The notes: generated from the sequence alone by a model not told the origin. A stretch of DNA of 64,000 nucleotides from Membranipora membranacea (GCA_914767715.1 OU612066.1:23782283-23846282); one strand, 5' to 3'; counted from the first letter of the stretch, positions 11,601 through 25,700 are shown. Program-made: numbers and translations.

Positions 11601-14600
11601 TCTCAGGATCTTTATATTCTGCAGTTTGAATAAGGTCAATGGGGGCTCTAACTGGTCAGTGTTTCATATTATTCCGACAGACTTTGTAATTTTTCACGCT
11701 GCCGTATGACATGTTTTTTTAGTGCAAAAGTCAGCCTCGTTAAATCGGACGCTGACAGAGAACGGATAACTGCAGAGACACACGGATTTCATATTTGAAA
11801 CGAGCGAGAGTTGCTTCTGCTTTTGAGGTAAGTTTGAAGCAAATCTATTTTTTAATCCGAGCGAAAAAAAAGCATGATACCCACCCTTGGTATATTTTTT
11901 AATTTTTTTAAGTCAGCGTTATTACCTCTCCAGCTTGTCTCAGTATCTTTATATTCTGCAGTTTGAATAAGGTCAATGGGGGCTCTAACTGGTCAGTGTT
12001 TCATATTATTCCGACAGACGTTGTATTTTTTCACGCTGCCGTATGACATATTTTTTTAGTGCAAAAATCAGCCTCGTTACATCGGACGCTGACAGAGAAC
12101 GGATAACTGCAGAGACACACGGATTTCATATTTGAAACGAGCGAGAGTTGCTTCTGCTTTTGAGGTAAGTTTGAAGCGAATCTATTTTTTAATCCGAGCG
12201 GAAAAAAAGCATGATTCCCACCCTTGGTATATTTTTCAATTTTTTAAGTCAGCGTTATTACCCCTCCAGCTTGTCTCAGGATCTTTATATTCTGCAGTTT
12301 GAATAAGGTCAATGGGGGCTCTAACTGGTCAGTGTTTCATATTATTCCGACAGACTTTGTATTTTCTCACGCTGCCGTATGACATGTTTTTTTAGTGCAA
12401 AAGTCAGCCTCGTTAAATCGGACGCTGACAGAGAACGGATAACTGCAGAGACAAACGGATTTCATATTTGAAACGAGCGAGAGTTGCTTCTGCTTTTGAG
12501 GTAAGTTTGAAGCAAATCTATTTTTTAATCCGAGCGAAAAAAAAGCATGATACCCACCCTTGGTATATTTTTCAATTTTTTACGTCAGCGTTATTACCCC
12601 TCCAGCTTGTCTCAGGATCTTTATATTCTGCAGGTTGAATAAGGTCAATGGGGGCTCTAACTGGTCAGTGATTCATATTATTCCGACAGACTTTGTATTT
12701 TTTCACGCTGCCGTGTGACATGTTTTTTTAGTGCAAAAGTCAGCCTCGTTAAATCGGACGCTGACAGAGAACGGATAACTGCAGAGTCAAACGGATTTCA
12801 TATTTGAAACGAGCGAGAGTTGCTTCTGTTTTTGAGGTAAGTTTGAAGCAAATCTATTCTTTAATCCGAGCGAAAAAAAAGCATGATACCCACCCTTGAT
12901 ATATTTTTCAATTTTTTAAGTCAGCGTTATTACCCCTCCAGCTTGTCTCAGGATCTTTATATTCTGCAGTTTGAATAAGGTCAATGGGGGCTCTAACTGG
13001 TCAGTGTTTCATATTATTCCGACAGACTTTGTATTTTTTCACGCCGCCGTATGACACGTTTGTTTAGTGCAAAAGTCAGCCTCGTTAAATCGGACGCTGA
13101 CAGAGAACGGATAACTGCAGAGACAAACGGATTTCATATTTGATACGAGCGAGAGTTGCTTCTGCTTTTGAGGTAAGTTTGAAGCAAATCTATTTTTTAA
13201 TCCGAGCGAAAAAAAAGCATGATACCCACCCTTTGTATATTTTTTAATTTTTTAAGTCAGCGTTATTACCCCTCCAGCTTGTCTCAGTATCTTTATATTC
13301 TGCAGTTTGAATAAGGTCAATGGGGGCTCTAACTGGTCAGTGTTTCATATTATTCCGACAGACGTTGTATTTTTTCACGCTGCCGTATGACATATTTTTT
13401 TAGTGCAAAAATCAGCCTCGTTACATTGGACGCTGACAGAGAACTGATAACTGCAGAGACAAACGGATTTCATATTTGAAACGAGCGAGAGTTGCTTCTG
13501 CTTTTGAGGTAAGTTTGAAGCAAATCTATTTTTTAATCCGAGCGAAAAAAAGCATGATACCCACCCTTGGTATATTTTTCAATTTTTTAAGTCAGCGTTA
13601 TTACCCCTCCAGCTTGTCTCAGGATCTTTATATTCTGCAGGTTGTATAAGGTCAATGGGGGCTCTAACTGGTCAGTGTTTCATATCATTCCGACAGACTT
13701 TGTATTTTTTCACGCTGCCGTGTGACATGTTTTTTTAGTGCAAAAGTCAGCCTCGTTAAATCGGACGCTGACAGAGAACGGATAACTGCAGAGTCAAACG
13801 GATTTCATATTTGAAACGAGCGAGAGTTGCTTCTGTTTTTGAGGTAAGTTTGAAGCAAATCTATTCTTTAATCCGAGCGAAAAAAAAGCATGATACCCAC
13901 CCTTGATATATTTTTCAATTTTTTAAGTCAGCGTTATTACCCCTCCAGCTTGTCTCAGGATCTTTATATTCTGCAGTTTGAATAAGGTCAATGGGGGCTC
14001 TAACTGGTCAGTGTTTCATATTATTCCGACAGACTTTGTATTTTTTCACGCCGCCGTATGACACGTTTGTTTAGTGCAAAAGTCAGCCTCGTTAAATCGG
14101 ACGCTGACAGAGAACGGATAACTGCAGAGACAAACGGATTTCATATTTGATACGAGCGAGAGTTGCTTCTGCTTTTGAGGTAAGTTTGAAGCAAATCTAT
14201 TTTTTAATCCGAGCGAAAAAAAAGCATGATACCCACCCTTTGTATATTTTTTAATTTTTTAAGTCAGCGTTATTACCCCTCCAGCTTGTCTCAGTATCTT
14301 TATATTCTGCAGTTTGAATAAGGTCAATGGGGGCTCTAACTGGTCAGTGTTTCATATTATTCCGACAGACGTTGTATTTTTTCACGCTGCCGTATGACAT
14401 ATTTTTTTAGTGCAAAAATCAGCCTCGTTACATTGGACGCTGACAGAGAACTGATAACTGCAGAGACAAACGGATTTCATATTTGAAACGAGCGAGAGTT
14501 GCTTCTGCTTTTGAGGTAAGTTTGAAGCAAATCTATTTTTTAATCCGAGCGAAAAAAAGCATGATACCCACCCTTGGTATATTTTTCAATTTTTTAAGTC

Positions 14601-15339
14601 AGCGTTATTACCCCTCCAGCTTGTCTCAGGATCTTTATATTCTGCAGGTTGTATAAGGTCAATGGGGGCTCTAACTGGTCAGTGTTTCATATCATTCCGA
14701 CAGACTTTGTATTTTTTCACGCTGCCGTGTGACATGTTTTTTTAGTGCAAAAGTCAGCCTCGTTAAATCGGACGCTGACAGAGAACGGATAACTGCAGAG
14801 TCAAACGGATTTCATATTTGAAACGAGCGAGAGTTGCTTCTGCTTTTGAGGTAAGTTTGAAGCAAATCTATTTTTTAATCCGAGCGAAAAAAAAGCATGA
14901 TACCCACCCTTGGTATATTTTTCAATTTTTTAAGTCAGCGTTATTACCCCTCCAGCTTGTCTCAGGATCTATATATTCTGCAGTTTGAATAAGGTCAATG
15001 AGGGCTCTAACTGGTCAGTGTTTCATATTATTCCGACAGACTTTGTTTTTTTTCACGCTGCCGTATGACATGTTTATTTAGTGCAAAAGTCAGCCTCGTT
15101 AAATCGGACGCTGACAGAGAACGAATAACTGCAGAGACAAACGGATTTCATATTTGAAACGAGCGAGAGTTGCTTCTGCTTTTGAGGTAAGTTTGAAGCA
15201 AATCTATTTTTAAATCCGAGCGAAACAAAAGCTAAAACCCACCCTTGATATATTTTTCAATTTTTTAAGTCAGCGTTATTACCCCTCCAGCTTGTCTCAG
15301 GATCTTTATATTCTGCAGTTTGAATAAGGTCAATGGGGG
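8622..15339 (+). repeat. 20-unit block A, second copy (6,718 bp)
   Basis: This is the tandem copy of 1904-8621, with the same unit order and the same private marks throughout. For example, the AACTGATAAC/CATTGGAC units appear at 13341-13676 and 14349-14683, as they do at 6609 and 7616 in the first copy. Reading both copies, I noted a single clear difference: A at 11689 where the first copy has T at 4971. Similarity ends after about 15395, where the next unit has GCCTTATGACATGTTTATTT instead of GCCGTATGACATGTTTTTTT. On the left it extends somewhat before 8622, into the shared tail of the previous unit. Such identity means a very recent duplication, or an assembly duplication. Confidence 0.92.
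12991..15004 (+). repeat. Nested three-unit repeat, period 1,007 bp (second copy)
   Basis: This is the copy of 6273-8286 carried inside the second block A, with the same trio marks. The trios are 12991-13997 and 13998-15004. Because both large blocks hold it, the three-unit amplification came before the 6,718-bp duplication. Confidence 0.88.
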
Positions 15340-16010
15340 CTCTAACTGGTCAGTGTTTCATATTATTCCGACAGACTTTGTATTTTTTCACGCTGCCTTA
15401 TGACATGTTTATTTAGTGCAAAAGTCAGCCTCGTTAAATCGGACGCTGACAGAGAACGGATAACTGCAGAGACAAACGGATTTCATATTTGAAACGAGCG
15501 AGAGTTGCTTCTGCTTTTGAGGTAAGTTTGAAGCAAATCTATTTTTTAATCCGAGCGAAAAAAAGCATGATACCCACCCTTGGTATATTTTTCAATTTTT
15601 TAAGTCAGCGTTATTACCCCTCCAGCTTGTCTCAGGATCTTTATATTCTGCAGGTTGTATAAGGTCAATGGGGGCTCTAACTGGTCAGTGTTTCATATCA
15701 TTCCGACAGACTTTGTATTTTTTCACGCTGCCGTGTGACATGTTTTTTTAGTGCAAAAGTCAGCCTCGTTAACTCGGACGCTGACAGAGAACGGATAACT
15801 GCAGAGTCAAACGGATTTCATATTTGAAACGAGCGAGAGTTGCTTCTGTTTTTGAGGTAAGTTTGAAGCAAATCTATTTTTTAATCCGAGCGAAAAAAAA
15901 GCATGATACCCACCCTTGGTATATTTTTCAATTTTTTAAGTCAGCGTTATTACCCCTCCAGCTTGTCTCAGGATCTATATATTCTGCAGTTTGAATAAGG
16001 TCAATGAGGG

Positions 16011-18359
16011 CTCTAACTGGTCAGTGTTTCATATTATTCCGACAGACTTTGTATTTTTTCACGCTGCCGTATGACATGTTTATTTAGTGCAAAAGTCAGC
16101 CTCGTTAAATCGGACGCTGACAGAGAACGAATAACTGCAGAGACAAACGGATTTCATATTTGAAACGAGCGAGAGTTGCTTCTGCTTTTGAGGTAAGTTT
16201 GAAGCAAATCTATTTTTAAATCCGAGCGAAACAAAAGCTAAAACCCACCCTTGATATATTTTTCAATTTTTTAAGTCAGCGTTATTACCCCTCCAGCTTG
16301 TCTCAGGATCTTTATATTCTGCAGTTTGAATAAGGTCAATGGGGGCTCTAACTGGTCAGTGTTTCATATTATTCCGACAGACTTTGTATTTTTTCACGCT
16401 GCCTTATGACATGTTTATTTAGTGCAAAAGTCAGCCTCGTTAAATCGGACGCTGACAGAGAACGGATAACTGCAGAGACAAACGGATTTCATATTTGAAA
16501 CGAGCGAGAGTTGCTTCTGCTTTTGAGGTAAGTTTGAAGCAAATCTATTTTTCAATCCGAGCGAAAAAAAAGCATGATACCCACCCTTTGTATATTTTTT
16601 AATTTTTTAAGTCAGCGTTATTACCCCTCCAGCTTGTCTCAGGATCTTTATATTCTGCAGTTTGAATAAGGTCAATGGGGGCTCTAACTGGTCATTGTTT
16701 CATATTATTCCGACAGACTTTGTATTTTTTCACGCTGCCGTGTGACATGTTTTTTTAGTGCAAAAGTCAGCCTCGTTAAGTCGGACGCTGACAGAGAACG
16801 GATAACTGCAGAGACAAACGGATTTCATATTTGAAACGAGCGAGAGTTGCTTCTGCTTTTGAGGTAAGTTTGAAGCAAATCTATTTTTTAATCCGAGCGA
16901 AAAAAAAGCATGATACCCACCCTTGGTATATTTTCCAATTTTTTAAGTCAGCGTAATTACCCCTCCAGCTTGTCTCAGGATCTTTATATTCTGCAGTTTG
17001 AATAAGGTCAATGGGGGCTCTAACTGGACAGTGTTTCATATTATTCCGACAGACTTTGTATTTTTTCACGCTGCTGTATGACATGTTTTTTTAGTGCAAA
17101 AGTCAGCCTCGTTAAATCGGACGCTGACAGAGAACGGATAACTGCAGAGACAAACGGATTTCATATTTGAAACGAGCGAGAGTTGCTTTTGCTTTTGAGG
17201 TAAGTTTGAAGCAAATCTATTTTTAATCCGAGCGAAAAAAAAGCATGATACCCACCCTTGGTATATTTTTCAATTTTTTAAGTCAGCGTTAATACCCCTC
17301 CAGCTTGTCTCAGGATCTTTATATTCTGCAGTTTGAATAAGGTCAATGGGGGCTCTAACTGGTCAGTGTTTCATATTATTCCGACAGACTTTGTATTTTT
17401 TCACGCTGCCGTATGACATTTTTTTTTAGTGCAAAAGTCAGCCTCGTTAAATCGGACGCTGACAGAGAACGGATAACTGCAGAGACAAACGGATTTTATA
17501 TTTAAAACGAGCGAGAGTTGCTTTTGCTTTTGAGGTAAGTTTGAAGCAAATCTATTTTTTAATCCGAGCGAAAAAAAAGCATGATACCCACCCTTGGTAT
17601 ATTTTTCAATTTTTTAAGTCAGCGTTATTACCCCTCCAGCTTGTCTCAGGATCTTTATATTCTGCAGTTTGAATAAGGTCAATGGGGGCTCTAACTGGTC
17701 AGTGTTTCATATCATTCCGACAGACTTTGTATTTTTTCACGCTGCCGTATGACATGTTTTTTTAGTGCAAAAGTCAGCCTCGTTAAATCGGACGCTGACA
17801 GAGAACGGATAACTGCAGAGACAAACGGATTTTATATTTAAAGCGAGCGAGAGTTGCTTTTGCTTTTGAGGTAAGTTTGAAGCAAATCTATTTTTTAATC
17901 CGAGCGAAAAAAAAGCATGATACCCACCCTTGGTATATTTTTCAATTTTTTAAGTCAGCGTTATTACCCCTCCAGCTTGTCTCAGGATCTTTATATTCTG
18001 CAGTTTGAATAAGGTCAATGGGGGCTCTAACTGGTCGGTGTTTCATATTATTCCGACAGACTTTGAATTTTTTCACGCTGCCGCATGACATGTTTTTTTA
18101 GTGCAAAAGTCAGCCTCGTTAAATCGGACGCTGACTGAGAACGGATAACTGCAGAGACAAACGGATTTCATATTTGAAACGAGCGAGAGTTGCTTCTGCT
18201 TTTGAGGTAAGTTTGAAGCAAATCTATTTTTTAATCCGAGCGAAAAAAAGCATGATACCCACCCTTGGTATATTTTTCAATTTTTTAAGTCAGCTTTATT
18301 ACCCCTCCAGGTTGTCTCAGGATCTTCATATTCTGCAGTTTGAATAAGGTCAATGGGGG
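16011..18359 (+). repeat. Seven-unit block B, first copy
   Basis: Marks in order: CGAAACAAAAGCTAAAAC in the first unit, CCTTATGACATGTTTATTT and TTTTTCAATCC in the second, GGTCATTGTTTC with TTAAGTCGGAC in the third, CTGGACAGTG with GCTGCTGTATG in the fourth, a run of units with TTTATATTTAAA, then CTGGTCGGTG with GACTGAGAACGG. All recur in the same order 2,685 bp later. Confidence 0.9.
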
Positions 18360-18695
18360 CTCTAACTGGTCAGTGTTTCATATTATTCCGACAGACTTTA
18401 TATTTTTTCACGCTGCCGCATGACATGTTTTTTTAGTGCAAAAGTCAGCCTCGTTGAATCGGACGCTGACAGAGAACGGATAACTGCAGAGACAAACGGA
18501 TTTCAGATTTGAAACGAGCGAGAGTTGCTTCTGCTTTTGAGGTAAGTTTGAAGCAAATCTATTTTTTAATCCGAGCGAAAAAAAAGCATGATACCCACCC
18601 TTGGTATATTTTTCAATTTTTTAAGTCAGCGTTATTACCCCTCCAGCTTGTCTCAGGATCTATATATTCTGCAGTTTGAATAAGGTCAATGAGGG

Positions 18696-21043
18696 CTCTA
18701 ACTGGTCAGTGTTTCATATTATTCCGACAGACTTTGTATTTTTTCACGCTGCCGTATGACATGTTTATTTAGTGCAAAAGTCAGCCTCGTTAAATCGGAC
18801 GCTGACAGAGAACGAATAACTGCAGAGACAAACGGATTTCATATTTGAAACGAGCGAGAGTTGCTTCTGCTTTTGAGGTAAGTTTGAAGCAAATCTATTT
18901 TTAAATCCGAGCGAAACAAAAGCTAAAACCCACCCTTGATATATTTTTCAATTTTTTAAGTCAGCGTTATTACCCCTCAAGCTTGTCTCAGGATCTTTAT
19001 ATTCTGCAGTTTGAATAAGGTCAATGGGGGCTCTAACTGGTCAGTGTTTCATATTATTCCGACAGACTTTGTATTTTTTCAAGCTGCCTTATGACATGTT
19101 TATTTAGTGCAAAAGTCAGCCTCGTTAAATCGGACGCTGACAGAGAACGGATAACTGCAGAGACAAACGGATTTCATATTTGAAACGAGCGAGAGTTGCT
19201 TCTGCTTTTGAGGTAAGTTTGAAGCAAATCTATTTTTCAATCCGAGCGAAAAAAAAGCATGATACCCACCCTTTGTATATTTTTTAATTTTTTAAGTCAG
19301 CGTTATTACCCCTCCAGCTTGTCTCAGGATCTTTATATTCTGCAGTTTGAATAAGGTCAATGGGGGCTCTAACTGGTCATTGTTTCATATTATTCCGACA
19401 GACTTTGTATTTTTTCACGCTGCCGTGTGACATGTTTTTTTAGTGCAAAAGTCAGCCTCGTTAAGTCGGACGCTGACAGAGAACGGATAACTGCAGAGAC
19501 AAACGGATTTCATATTTGAAACGAGCGAGAGTTGCTTCTGCTTTTGAGGTAAGTTTGAAGCAAATCTATTTTTTAATCCGAGCGAAAAAAAAGCATGATA
19601 CCCACCCTTGGTATATTTTCCAATTTTTTAAGTCAGCGTAATTACCCCTCCAGCTTGTCTCAGGATCTTTATATTCTGCAGTTTGAATAAGGTCAATGGG
19701 GGCTCTAACTGGACAGTGTTTCATATTATTCCGACAGACTTTGTATTTTTTCACGCTGCTGTATGACATGTTTTTTTAGTGCAAAAGTCAGCCTCGTTAA
19801 ATCGGACGCTGACAGAGAACGGATAACTGCAGAGACAAACGGATTTCATATTTGAAACGAGCGAGAGTTGCTTTTGCTTTTGAGGTAAGTTTGAAGCAAA
19901 TCTATTTTTAATCCGAGCGAAAAAAAAGCATGATACCCACCCTTGGTATATTTTTCAATTTTTTAAGTCAGCGTTAATACCCCTCCAGCTTGTCTCAGGA
20001 TCTTTATATTCTGCAGTTTGAATAAGGTCAATGGGGGCTCTAACTGGTCAGTGTTTCATATTATTCCGACAGACTTTGTATTTTTTCACGCTGCCGTATG
20101 ACATTTTTTTTAGTGCAAAAGTCAGCCTCGTTAAATCGGACGCTGACAGAGAACGGATAACTGCAGAGACAAACGGATTTTATATTTAAAACGAGCGAGA
20201 GTTGCTTTTGCTTTTGAGGTAAGTTTGAAGCAAATCTATTTTTTAATCCGAGCGAAAAAACAGCATGATACCCACCCTTGGTATATTTTTCAATTTTTTA
20301 AGTCAGCGTTATTACCCCTCCAGCTTGTCTCAGGATCTTTATATTCTGCAGTTTGAATAAGGTCAATGGGGGCTCTAACTGGTCAGTGTTTCATATCATT
20401 CCGACAGACTTTGTATTTTTTCACGCTGCCGTATGACATGTTTTTTTAGTGCAAAAGTCAGCCTCGTTAAATCGGACGCTGACAGAGAACGGATAACTGC
20501 AGAGACAAACGGATTTTATATTTAAAACGAGCGAGAGTTGCTTTTGCTTTTGAGGTAAGTTTGAAGCAAATCTATTTTTTAATCCTAGCGAAAAAAAAGC
20601 ATGATACCCACCCTTGGTATATTTTTCAATTTTTTAAGTCAGCGTTATTACCCCTCCAGCTTGTCTCAGGATCTTTATATTCTGCAGTTTGAATAAGGTC
20701 AATGGGGGCTCTAACTGGTCGGTGTTTCATATTATTCCGACAGACTTTGAATTTTTTCACGCTGCCGCATGACATGTTTTTTTAGTGCAAAAGTCAGCCT
20801 CGTTAAATCGGACGCTGACTGAGAACGGATAACTGCAGAGACAAACGGATTTCATATTTGAAACGAGCGAGAGTTGCTTCTGCTTTTGAGGTAAGTTTGA
20901 AGCAAATCTATTTTTTAATCCGAGCGAAAAAAAGCATGATACCCACCCTTGGTATATTTTTCAATTTTTTAAGTCAGCTTTATTACCCCTCCAGCTTGTC
21001 TCAGGATCTTCATATTCTGCAGTTTGAATAAGGTCAATGGGGG
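18696..21043 (+). repeat. Seven-unit block B, second copy
   Basis: This copy has the unit order of 16011-18359, with a few private substitutions and one T less in a T run near 20105. A chance 67-codon frame on the - strand occurs at 16881-17084 and again at 19566-19769, exactly one block apart, which independently marks the duplication. It is not a gene. Confidence 0.9.
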
Positions 21044-21380
21044 CTCTAACTGGTCAGTGTTTCATATTATTCCGACAGACTTTGTATTTTTTTCACGCTG
21101 CCGTATGACATGTTTTTTTAGTGCAAAAGTCAGCCTCGTTAAATCGGACGCTGACAGAGAACGGATAACTGCAGAGACAAACGGGTTTCATATTTGAAAC
21201 GAGCGAGAGTTGCTTCTGCTTTTGAGGTAAGTTTGAAGCAAATCTATTTTCTAATCCGAGCGAAAAAAAAGCATGATATCCACCCTTGGTATATTTTTCA
21301 ATTTTTTAAGTCAGCGTTATTACCCCTCCAGCTTGTCTCAGGATCTTTATATTCTGCAGTTTGAATAAGGTCAATGGGGG

Positions 21381-22723
21381 CTCTAACTGGTCAGTGTTTC
21401 ATATTATTCCGACAGACTTTGTAGTTTTTCACGCTGCCGTATGACATGTTTTTTTAGTGCAAAAGTCAGCCTCGTTAAATCGGACGCTGACAGAGAACGG
21501 ATAACTGCAGAGACAAACGGATTTCATATTTGAAACGAGCGAGAGCTGCTTCTGCTTTTGAGGTAAGTTTGAAGCAAATCTATTTTTTAATCCGAGCGAA
21601 AAAAAAGCATGATACCCACCCTTGGTATATTTTTCAATTTTTTAAGTCAGCGTTATTACCCCTCCAGCTTGTCTCAGGATCTTTATATTCTGCAGTTTGA
21701 ATAAGGTCAATGGGGGCTCTAACTGGTCAGTGTTTCATATTATTCCGACAGACTTTGTATTTTTTCACGCTGCCGTATGACATGTTTTTTAGTGCAAAAG
21801 TCAGCCTCGTTAAATCGGACGCTGACAGAGAACGGATAACTGCAGAGAAAAACGGATTTCATATTTGAAACGAACGACAGTTGCTTCTGCTTTTGAGGTA
21901 AGTTTGAAGCAAATCTATTTTTTAATCCGAGCGAAAAACAAGCATGATACCCTCCCTTGGTATATTTTTCAATTTTTTAGGTCAGCGTTATTACCCCTCC
22001 AGCTTGTCTCACGATCTTTATATTCTGCAGTTTGTATAAGATCAATGGGGGCTCTAACTGGTCAGTGTTTCATATTATTCCGACAGACTTTGTATTTTTA
22101 CACGCTGCCGTATGACATGTTTTTTTAGTGCAAAAGTCAGCCTCGTTAAATCGGACGCTGACAGAGAACGGATAACTGCAGAGACAAACGGATTTCATAT
22201 TTGAAACGAGCGAGAGTTGCTTCTGCTTTTGAGGTAAGTTTGAAGCAAATCTATTTTTTAATCCGAGCGAAAAAAAAGCATGATACCCACCCTTGGTATA
22301 TTTTTCAATTTTTTAAGTCAGCGTTATTACCCCTCCAGCTTGTCTCAGGATCTTTATATTCTGCAGTTTGAATAAGGTCAATGGGGGCTCTAACTGGTCA
22401 GTGTTTCATATTATTCCGACAGACTTTGTATTTTTTCACGCTGCCGTATGACTTGTTTTTTCAGTGCAAAAGTCAGCCTCGTTAAATCGGACGCTGACAG
22501 AGAACGGATAACTGCAGAGACAAACGGATTTCATATTTGAAACGAGCGAGAGTTGCTTCTGCTTATGAGGTAAGTTTGAAGCAAATCTATTTTTTAATCC
22601 GAGCGAAAAAAAAGCATGATACCCACCCTTGGTATTTTTTTCAATTTTTTAAGTCAGCGTTATTACCCCTCCAGCTTGTCTCAGGATCTTTATATTCTGC
22701 AGGTTGAATAAGGTCAATGGGGG
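21381..22723 (+). repeat. Units 65-68, ordinary satellite
   Basis: Starts are 21381, 21717, 22052 and 22388. The unit at 21717 carries CGAACGACAGTTG, AAAACAAGCATGATACCCTC, CTCACGATC and TTTGTATAAGATC. The last three marks recur in units starting at 27091 and 31790, so it is an early relative of those. The unit at 22388 has an isolated TTTTTTCAGTG, the form that dominates the right part of the window. Nothing else is seen here. Confidence 0.88.
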
Positions 22724-25700
22724 CTCTAACTGGTCAGTGTTTCATATTATTCCGACAGACTTTGTATTTTTTCACGCTGCCGTATGTCATGGTTTTTTAG
22801 TGCAAAAGTCAGCCTCGTTAAATTGGACGCTGACAGAGAACGGATAACTGCAGAGACAAACGGATTTCATATTTGAAACGAGCGAGAGTTGCTTCTGGTT
22901 TTGAGGTAAGTTTGAAGCAAATCTATTTTTTAATCCGAGCGAAAAAAAAGCATGATACCCACCCTTGGTATATTTTTCAATTTTTTAAGTCAGCGTTATT
23001 ACCCCTCCAGCTTGTCTCAGGATCTTTATATTCTGCAGTTTGAATAAGGTCAATGGGGGCTCTAACTGGTCAGTGTTTCATATTATTCCGACAGACTTTG
23101 TATTTTTTCGCGCTGCCATATGACATGTTTTTTTAGTGCAAAAGTCAGCCTCGTTAAATCGGACGCTGACAGAGAACGGATAACTGCAGAGACAAACGGA
23201 TTTCATATTTGATACGAGCGAGAGTTGCTTCTGCTTTTGAGGTAAGTTTGAAGCAAATCTATTTTTTAATCCGAGCGGAAAAAAAAAGCATGATATCCAC
23301 CCTTGGTATATTTTTCAATTTTTTAAGTCAGCGTTATTACCCCTCCAGCTTGTCTCAGGATCTTTATATTCTGCAGTTTGAATAAGGTCAATGGGGGCTC
23401 TAACTGGTCAGTGTTTCATATTATTCCGACAGACTTTGTATTTTTTCACGCTGCCGTATGACATGTTTTTTTAGTGCAAAAGTCAGCCTCGTTAAATCGG
23501 ACGCTGACAGAGAACGGATAACTGCAGAGACAAACGGATTTCATATTTGAAACGAGCGAGAGTTGCTTCTGCTTTTGAGGTAAGTTTCAAGCAAATCTAT
23601 TTTTTAATCCGAGCGAAAAACAAGCATGATACCCTCCCTTGGTATATTTTTCAATTTTTTAAGTCAGCGTTATTACCCCTCCAGCTTGTCTCAGGATCTT
23701 TATATTCTGCAGGTTGAATAAGGTCAATGGGGGCTCTAACTGGTCAGTGTTTCATATTATTCCGACAGACTTTGTATTTTTTCACGCTGCCGTATGACAT
23801 GTTTTTTTAGTGCAAAAGTCAGCCTCGTTAAATCGGACGCTGACAGAGAACGGATAACTGCAGAGACAAATGGATTTCATATTTGAAACGAGCGAGAGTT
23901 GGTTCTGCTTTCGAGGTAAGTTTGAAGCAAATCTATTTTTTAATCCGAGCGAATAAAAAAGCATGATACCCACCCTTGGTATATTTTTCAATTTTTTAAG
24001 TCAGCGTTATTACCCCTCCAGCTCGTCTCAGGATCTTTATATTCTGCAGTTTGAATAAGGTCAATGGGGGCTCTAACTGGTCAGTGTTTCATATTATTCC
24101 GACAGACTTTGTATTTTTCACGCTGCCGTATGACATGTTTTTTTAGTGCAAAAGTCAGCCTCGTTAAATCGGACGCTGACAGAGAACGGATAACTGCAGA
24201 GACAAACGGATTTCATATTTGAAACGAGCGAGAGTTGCTTCTGCTTTTGAGGTAAGTTTGAAGCAAATCTATTTTTTAATCCGAGCGAAAAAAAAGCATG
24301 ATACCCACCCTTGGTATATTTTTCAATTTTTTAAGTCAGCGTTATTACCCCTCAAGCTTGTCTCAGGATCTTTATATTCTGCAGTTTGAATAAGGTCAAT
24401 GGGGGCTCTAACTGGTCAGTGTTTCATATTATTCCGACAGACTTTGTATTTTTTCACGCTGCCGTATGACATGTTTCTTCAGTGCAAAAGTCAGCCTCGT
24501 TAAATCGGACGCTGACAGAGAACGGATAACTGCAGAGACAAACGGATTTCATATTTGAAACGAGCGAGAGTTGCTTCTGCTTTTGAGGTAAGTTTGAAGC
24601 GAATCTATTTTTCAATCCGAGCGAAAAAAAAGCATGATACCCATCCTTGGTATATTTTTCAATTTTTTAAGTCAGCGTTATTACCCCTCCAGCTTGTCTC
24701 AGGATCTTTATATTCTGCAGTTTGAATAAGGTCAATGGGGGCTCTAACTGGTCAGTGTTTCATATTATTCCGACAGACTTTGTATTTTTTCACGCTGCCG
24801 TATGACATGTTTTTTAGTGCAAAAGTCAGCCTCGTTAAATCGGACGCTGACAGAGAACGGATAACTGCAGAGACAAACGGATTTCATATTTGAAACGAGC
24901 GAGAGTTGCTTCTGCTTTTGAGGTAAGTTTGAAGCAAATCTATTTTTTTATCCGAGCGTAAAAAACATGATACCCACCCTTGGTGTATTTTTCAATTTTT
25001 TAAGTCAGCGTTATTACCCCTCCAGCTTTTCTCAGGATCTTTATATTCTGCAGTTTGAATAAGGTCAATGGGGGCTCTAACTGGTCAGTGTTTCATATTA
25101 TTCCGACAGACTTTGTATTTTTTCACGCTGCCGTATGACATGTTTTTTTAGTGCAAAAGTCAGCCTCGTTAAATCGGACGCTGACAGAGAACGGATAACT
25201 GCAGAGACAAACGGATTTCATATTTGAAACGAGCGAGAGTTGCTTCTGCTTTTGAGGTAAGTTTGAAGCAAATCTATTTTTTAATCCGAGCGAAAAAAAA
25301 AGCATGATACCCACCCTTGGTATATTTTTCAATTTTTTAAGTCAGCGTTATTACCCCTCCAGCTTGTCTCAGGATCTTTATATTCTGCAGTTTGAATAAG
25401 GTCAATGGGGGCTCTAACTGGTCAGTGTTTCATATTATTCCGACAGACTTTGTATTTTTTCACGCTGCCGTATGACATGTTTTTTTAGTGCAAAAGTCAG
25501 CCTCGTTAAATCGGACGCTGACAGAGAACGGATAACTGCAGAGACAAACGGATTTCATATTTGAAACGAGCGAGAGTTGCTTGTGCTTTTGAGGTAAGTT
25601 TGAAGCAAATCTATTTTTTTAATCCGAGCGAAAAAAAAGCATGATACCCACCCTTGGTATATTTTTCAATTTTTTAAGTCAGCGTTATTACCCCTCCAGC

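Larger units (their letters stand above)
15340..21380 (+). repeat. Units 47-64, with a 7-8-unit block in two copies
   Basis: Starts are 15340, 15675, 16011, 16346, 16682, 17018, 17353, 17689, 18025, 18360, 18696, 19031, 19367, 19703, 20038, 20373, 20709 and 21044. Units from 16011 to about 18360 recur at 18696 to about 21044, an offset of 2,685 bp falling to 2,684 after a one-T difference. The match begins about 160 bp before 16011 and fails about 40 bp into the units at 18360 and 21044. The copies differ at scattered sites: CCAGGTTGTC near 18308 against CCAGCTTGTC, AAGCTGCC at 19081 against CACGCTGCC, and AATCCTAGCG near 20581. So this duplication looks older than that of block A. Confidence 0.9.

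Noticed and set aside
23782-23991. Recurrent 69-codon open frame on the - strand (also 25123, 26133, 28482, 30159, 32173, 36206, 38223, 38560, 44609, 44946, 58051)
   Set aside because: It is open only in units whose A run (GCG-A-AGC) is one base longer than usual; the common A8 unit is out of frame. Substitutions show no codon-position bias that I can see, and there is no recognisable domain. It is a chance frame in the repeat.
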